Positions 42,250 to 43,521 of a DNA stretch of 43,521 nt are shown one piece after another; position 1 is the stretch's first letter, and each line of letters begins with the position of its first letter. Origin of the DNA: Acidobacteriota bacterium (lineage in GTDB: Bacteria; Acidobacteriota; Terriglobia; Bryobacterales; Bryobacteraceae). The DNA is taken from assembly GCA_016871015.1 (NCBI GenBank), contig VFZX01000020.1:1-43521 (forward strand), in the 5' to 3' direction. The notes under the pieces are model-generated. The model was not told the DNA's origin. It was given only the letters and a program-made list of their open reading frames with translations, and searched no databases. The position numbers were made by a program, and so were the translations under genes.

Positions 42250-43398
42250 ATGAGATTCGACCGCCGCACCTTCCTCCAATCCGCACCCCTCGCGCTCCTC
42301 ACCGCCCCAGCGGCCGCTGCACCTCCCAAGAGCCTGCGGATTTCCCGCATCGAGACCTGGAAAGTGATCGTCCCGATGCGCCCCGGCACCACTGTCAGCC
42401 TCGACTTTGGACCTTCGCTCGACATCCGGCTGCGCGACTTCGACAAAGTCCCCAAGTTCATCATCCGGCTCACAGGAGAAAACGGAGTCACCGGACTTGG
42501 CGAAACGGGCCGCGGGGAGCGCGCTGCCGCGCTCGATAGCAATGTCCGCTATCTCACCGGCAAGGATGCGCTCCAACTCGACCTTGGCCGTTCCCACCTC
42601 GGGCTTCCGGACGGATCCACCGCCGACGCTTTCGAAATGGCGGTCTATGACCTGATGGGCAAGACGCTGGGCCTGCGGGTGTGCGACATGCTGGGCGGAT
42701 GCCGCCAAAAACAGGTCGCCGTGACCTATTGGACCGGCCAGCGCACCGAGCCGGACCTGCTCGCCGTTTGCCGCCGTGCGCAGGAGCAAGGCTACCACCA
42801 CCTCAAGTTCAAAGGCCGGAAGGGTGACCCTATCGCCAAGCTGCTCGCCCTCGTGAACAAGCACCATCCCGATCTCGAACTGACCGTCGACTTCAACCAG
42901 TCCTTCCACGATCTGGCGAGCTTCCTGCCCATCGCCAAGGCGCTGGACCAGGGATATCACCTGGTGATCGAGGATCCGATCCCGCCCAACCTCGATTGGT
43001 GGGCGCAGATGCGCCAGCGGACCGCGATCCCCTACGCGCTCACAACCAGCAATCCCGCCACGATGAACCAGGCGATCAAAGCGAACGCGGCCGACGTCTT
43101 CAACCTGGGCGGGGACATGCGCCACTTTGTGCGCGTGTGTGCCGTGGCGGAATCAGCGGGCATCCCGGTCTGGCACGGATCCGGGGTGGAACTCGGCATC
43201 CGCGACATGTCGTTCGTGCACGCGGCGGCGGCCACGGCATCCTGCACCATTCCGTCGGATACGTTGTCGTTCCTGCGTGAGAGCGATCTCATCGGCGGAG
43301 CGTTCGCGCCCCGGAACGGAATGATCACCGTGCCGGACAAACCCGGACTCGGGATCGAACTCGACGAGGCGGCGGTGAAGCGGTTCCAGGTGGCCTAG
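42250..43398 (+). CDS. Tat-exported enolase-superfamily protein with altered metal site
   Basis: A 382-residue protein with a twin-arginine leader (RRTFLQSAPLALLTAPA, residues 5-21), so it probably works outside the cytoplasm, which is unusual for this superfamily. The K186-F-K188 pair, D214 (VDFNQ), E241 (VIEDPIPP) and the C-terminal H309 (VWHGSG) are present. The third metal ligand position, normally Glu or Asp, reads A-L-T-T-S-N (264-267), so it is missing. Mandelate racemase/muconate lactonizing-like activity is therefore uncertain. TACAAT (42231-42236) lies 13 bases before the ATG, and ATG 42235 is a longer alternative start. No partner gene is adjacent on this strand. Confidence 0.82.
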   Translation: MRFDRRTFLQSAPLALLTAPAAAAPPKSLRISRIETWKVIVPMRPGTTVSLDFGPSLDIRLRDFDKVPKFIIRLTGENGVTGLGETGRGERAAALDSNVRYLTGKDALQLDLGRSHLGLPDGSTADAFEMAVYDLMGKTLGLRVCDMLGGCRQKQVAVTYWTGQRTEPDLLAVCRRAQEQGYHHLKFKGRKGDPIAKLLALVNKHHPDLELTVDFNQSFHDLASFLPIAKALDQGYHLVIEDPIPPNLDWWAQMRQRTAIPYALTTSNPATMNQAIKANAADVFNLGGDMRHFVRVCAVAESAGIPVWHGSGVELGIRDMSFVHAAAATASCTIPSDTLSFLRESDLIGGAFAPRNGMITVPDKPGLGIELDEAAVKRFQVA

Positions 43399-43426
43399 AG
43401 CATTTTCACATTTTATATACATCTAG

Positions 43427-43521
43427 CTATGCCCGATATCCGCAACTCCGGCAATAGGCGCGGACTTGTTCTGGGGTGAGATGCTGGAGGGCCTCAGAGA
43501 GTGCATGTTCGAGCGCGGCGG
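43427..43521 (-). mobile_element. IS630-like transposase, C-terminal fragment at window edge
   Basis: The last 30 or so residues of a minus-strand ORF are visible, ending ...HLTPEQVRAYCRSCGYRA and TAG at 43427-43429. The TPEQVRxYxxxxGY ending resembles the C-terminus of IS630-family transposases. The 5' part lies beyond the window, so intactness, inverted repeats and the TA target duplication cannot be checked. The gene-free stretch 43399-43426 is unusually AT-rich for this genome (ATTTTATATACATCTAG) and probably contains the element's end. Confidence 0.55.

Overview
The window is a high-GC bacterial chromosome segment, and its gene content points to Acidobacteriota of the Solibacter/Bryobacter type. 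The taxonomic call is inference from family content, since no rRNA or other phylogenetic marker was compared. The supporting content is two Oar-like TonB-dependent receptors with an N-terminal carboxypeptidase-regulatory domain, two Tat-type sulfatases, a DUF1800/DUF1501 pair with IPT/TIG domains, PEP-CTERM sorting signals, PQQ-type beta-propellers, two enolase-superfamily enzymes and two YfhO-like giant membrane proteins. I see no tRNA, rRNA, CRISPR array or origin.

Layout. 1-1026: decayed outer-membrane beta-barrel gene, then a single-domain response regulator (1020-1394). 1424-6783: sulfatase, Oar-like receptor and an abutting methyltransferase on the plus strand. 6812-8911 (minus): aldo/keto reductase and a glycine-zipper secreted protein, divergent from a second sulfatase (8928-10367). 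10435-11709: a PEP-CTERM protein that reads as two tandem copies in one frame. 11724-17574 (minus): aminotransferase, hexuronate-type MFS transporter and a second Oar-like receptor. 17615-23564 (minus): a tightly overlapped six-gene run prfB-tsaC-NUDIX-MBL-lytS-lytR; prfB carries a classical programmed +1 frameshift. 23609-28154 (plus): a three-gene cassette of two near-identical AAA ATPase/PD-(D/E)XK nuclease paralogues and a putative HExxGH zinc peptidase. 28270-31921: DUF1800-DUF1501 operon with terminator. 31949-32373: broken cytochrome-c-like remnant. 32374-35658 (minus): DapA-family aldolase/lyase, enolase-superfamily dehydratase and PQQ-like beta-propeller. 35771-37525: toroid-type glycan-active protein. 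37417-41696 (minus): two tandem YfhO-like proteins. 41729-42168: very small ORFs. 42250-43398: Tat-exported enolase-superfamily protein. 43427-end: C-terminus of an IS630-like transposase.

How it may work together (inference). Much of the window reads as a scavenging toolkit for sulfated and acidic plant or microbial glycans: sulfatases remove sulfate, Oar-like receptors import oligomers across the outer membrane, an ExuT-like MFS takes up sugar acids, and the enolase-superfamily and DapA-family enzymes dehydrate and cleave them. A second theme is the prfB-led operon, which joins translation (RF2, TsaC) to a LytS/LytR sensor pair.

Most notable signals. (1) The AAA-nuclease tandem with an HExxGH peptidase, whose two ATPase genes show mosaic divergence suggestive of gene conversion. 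(2) The in-frame fused tandem PEP-CTERM protein with an internal sorting signal and an internal signal-peptide-like segment. (3) A recurrent TANNNT-N6-start-codon arrangement at six gene starts, consistent with leaderless transcription. (4) Several enzymes missing a canonical active-site residue.
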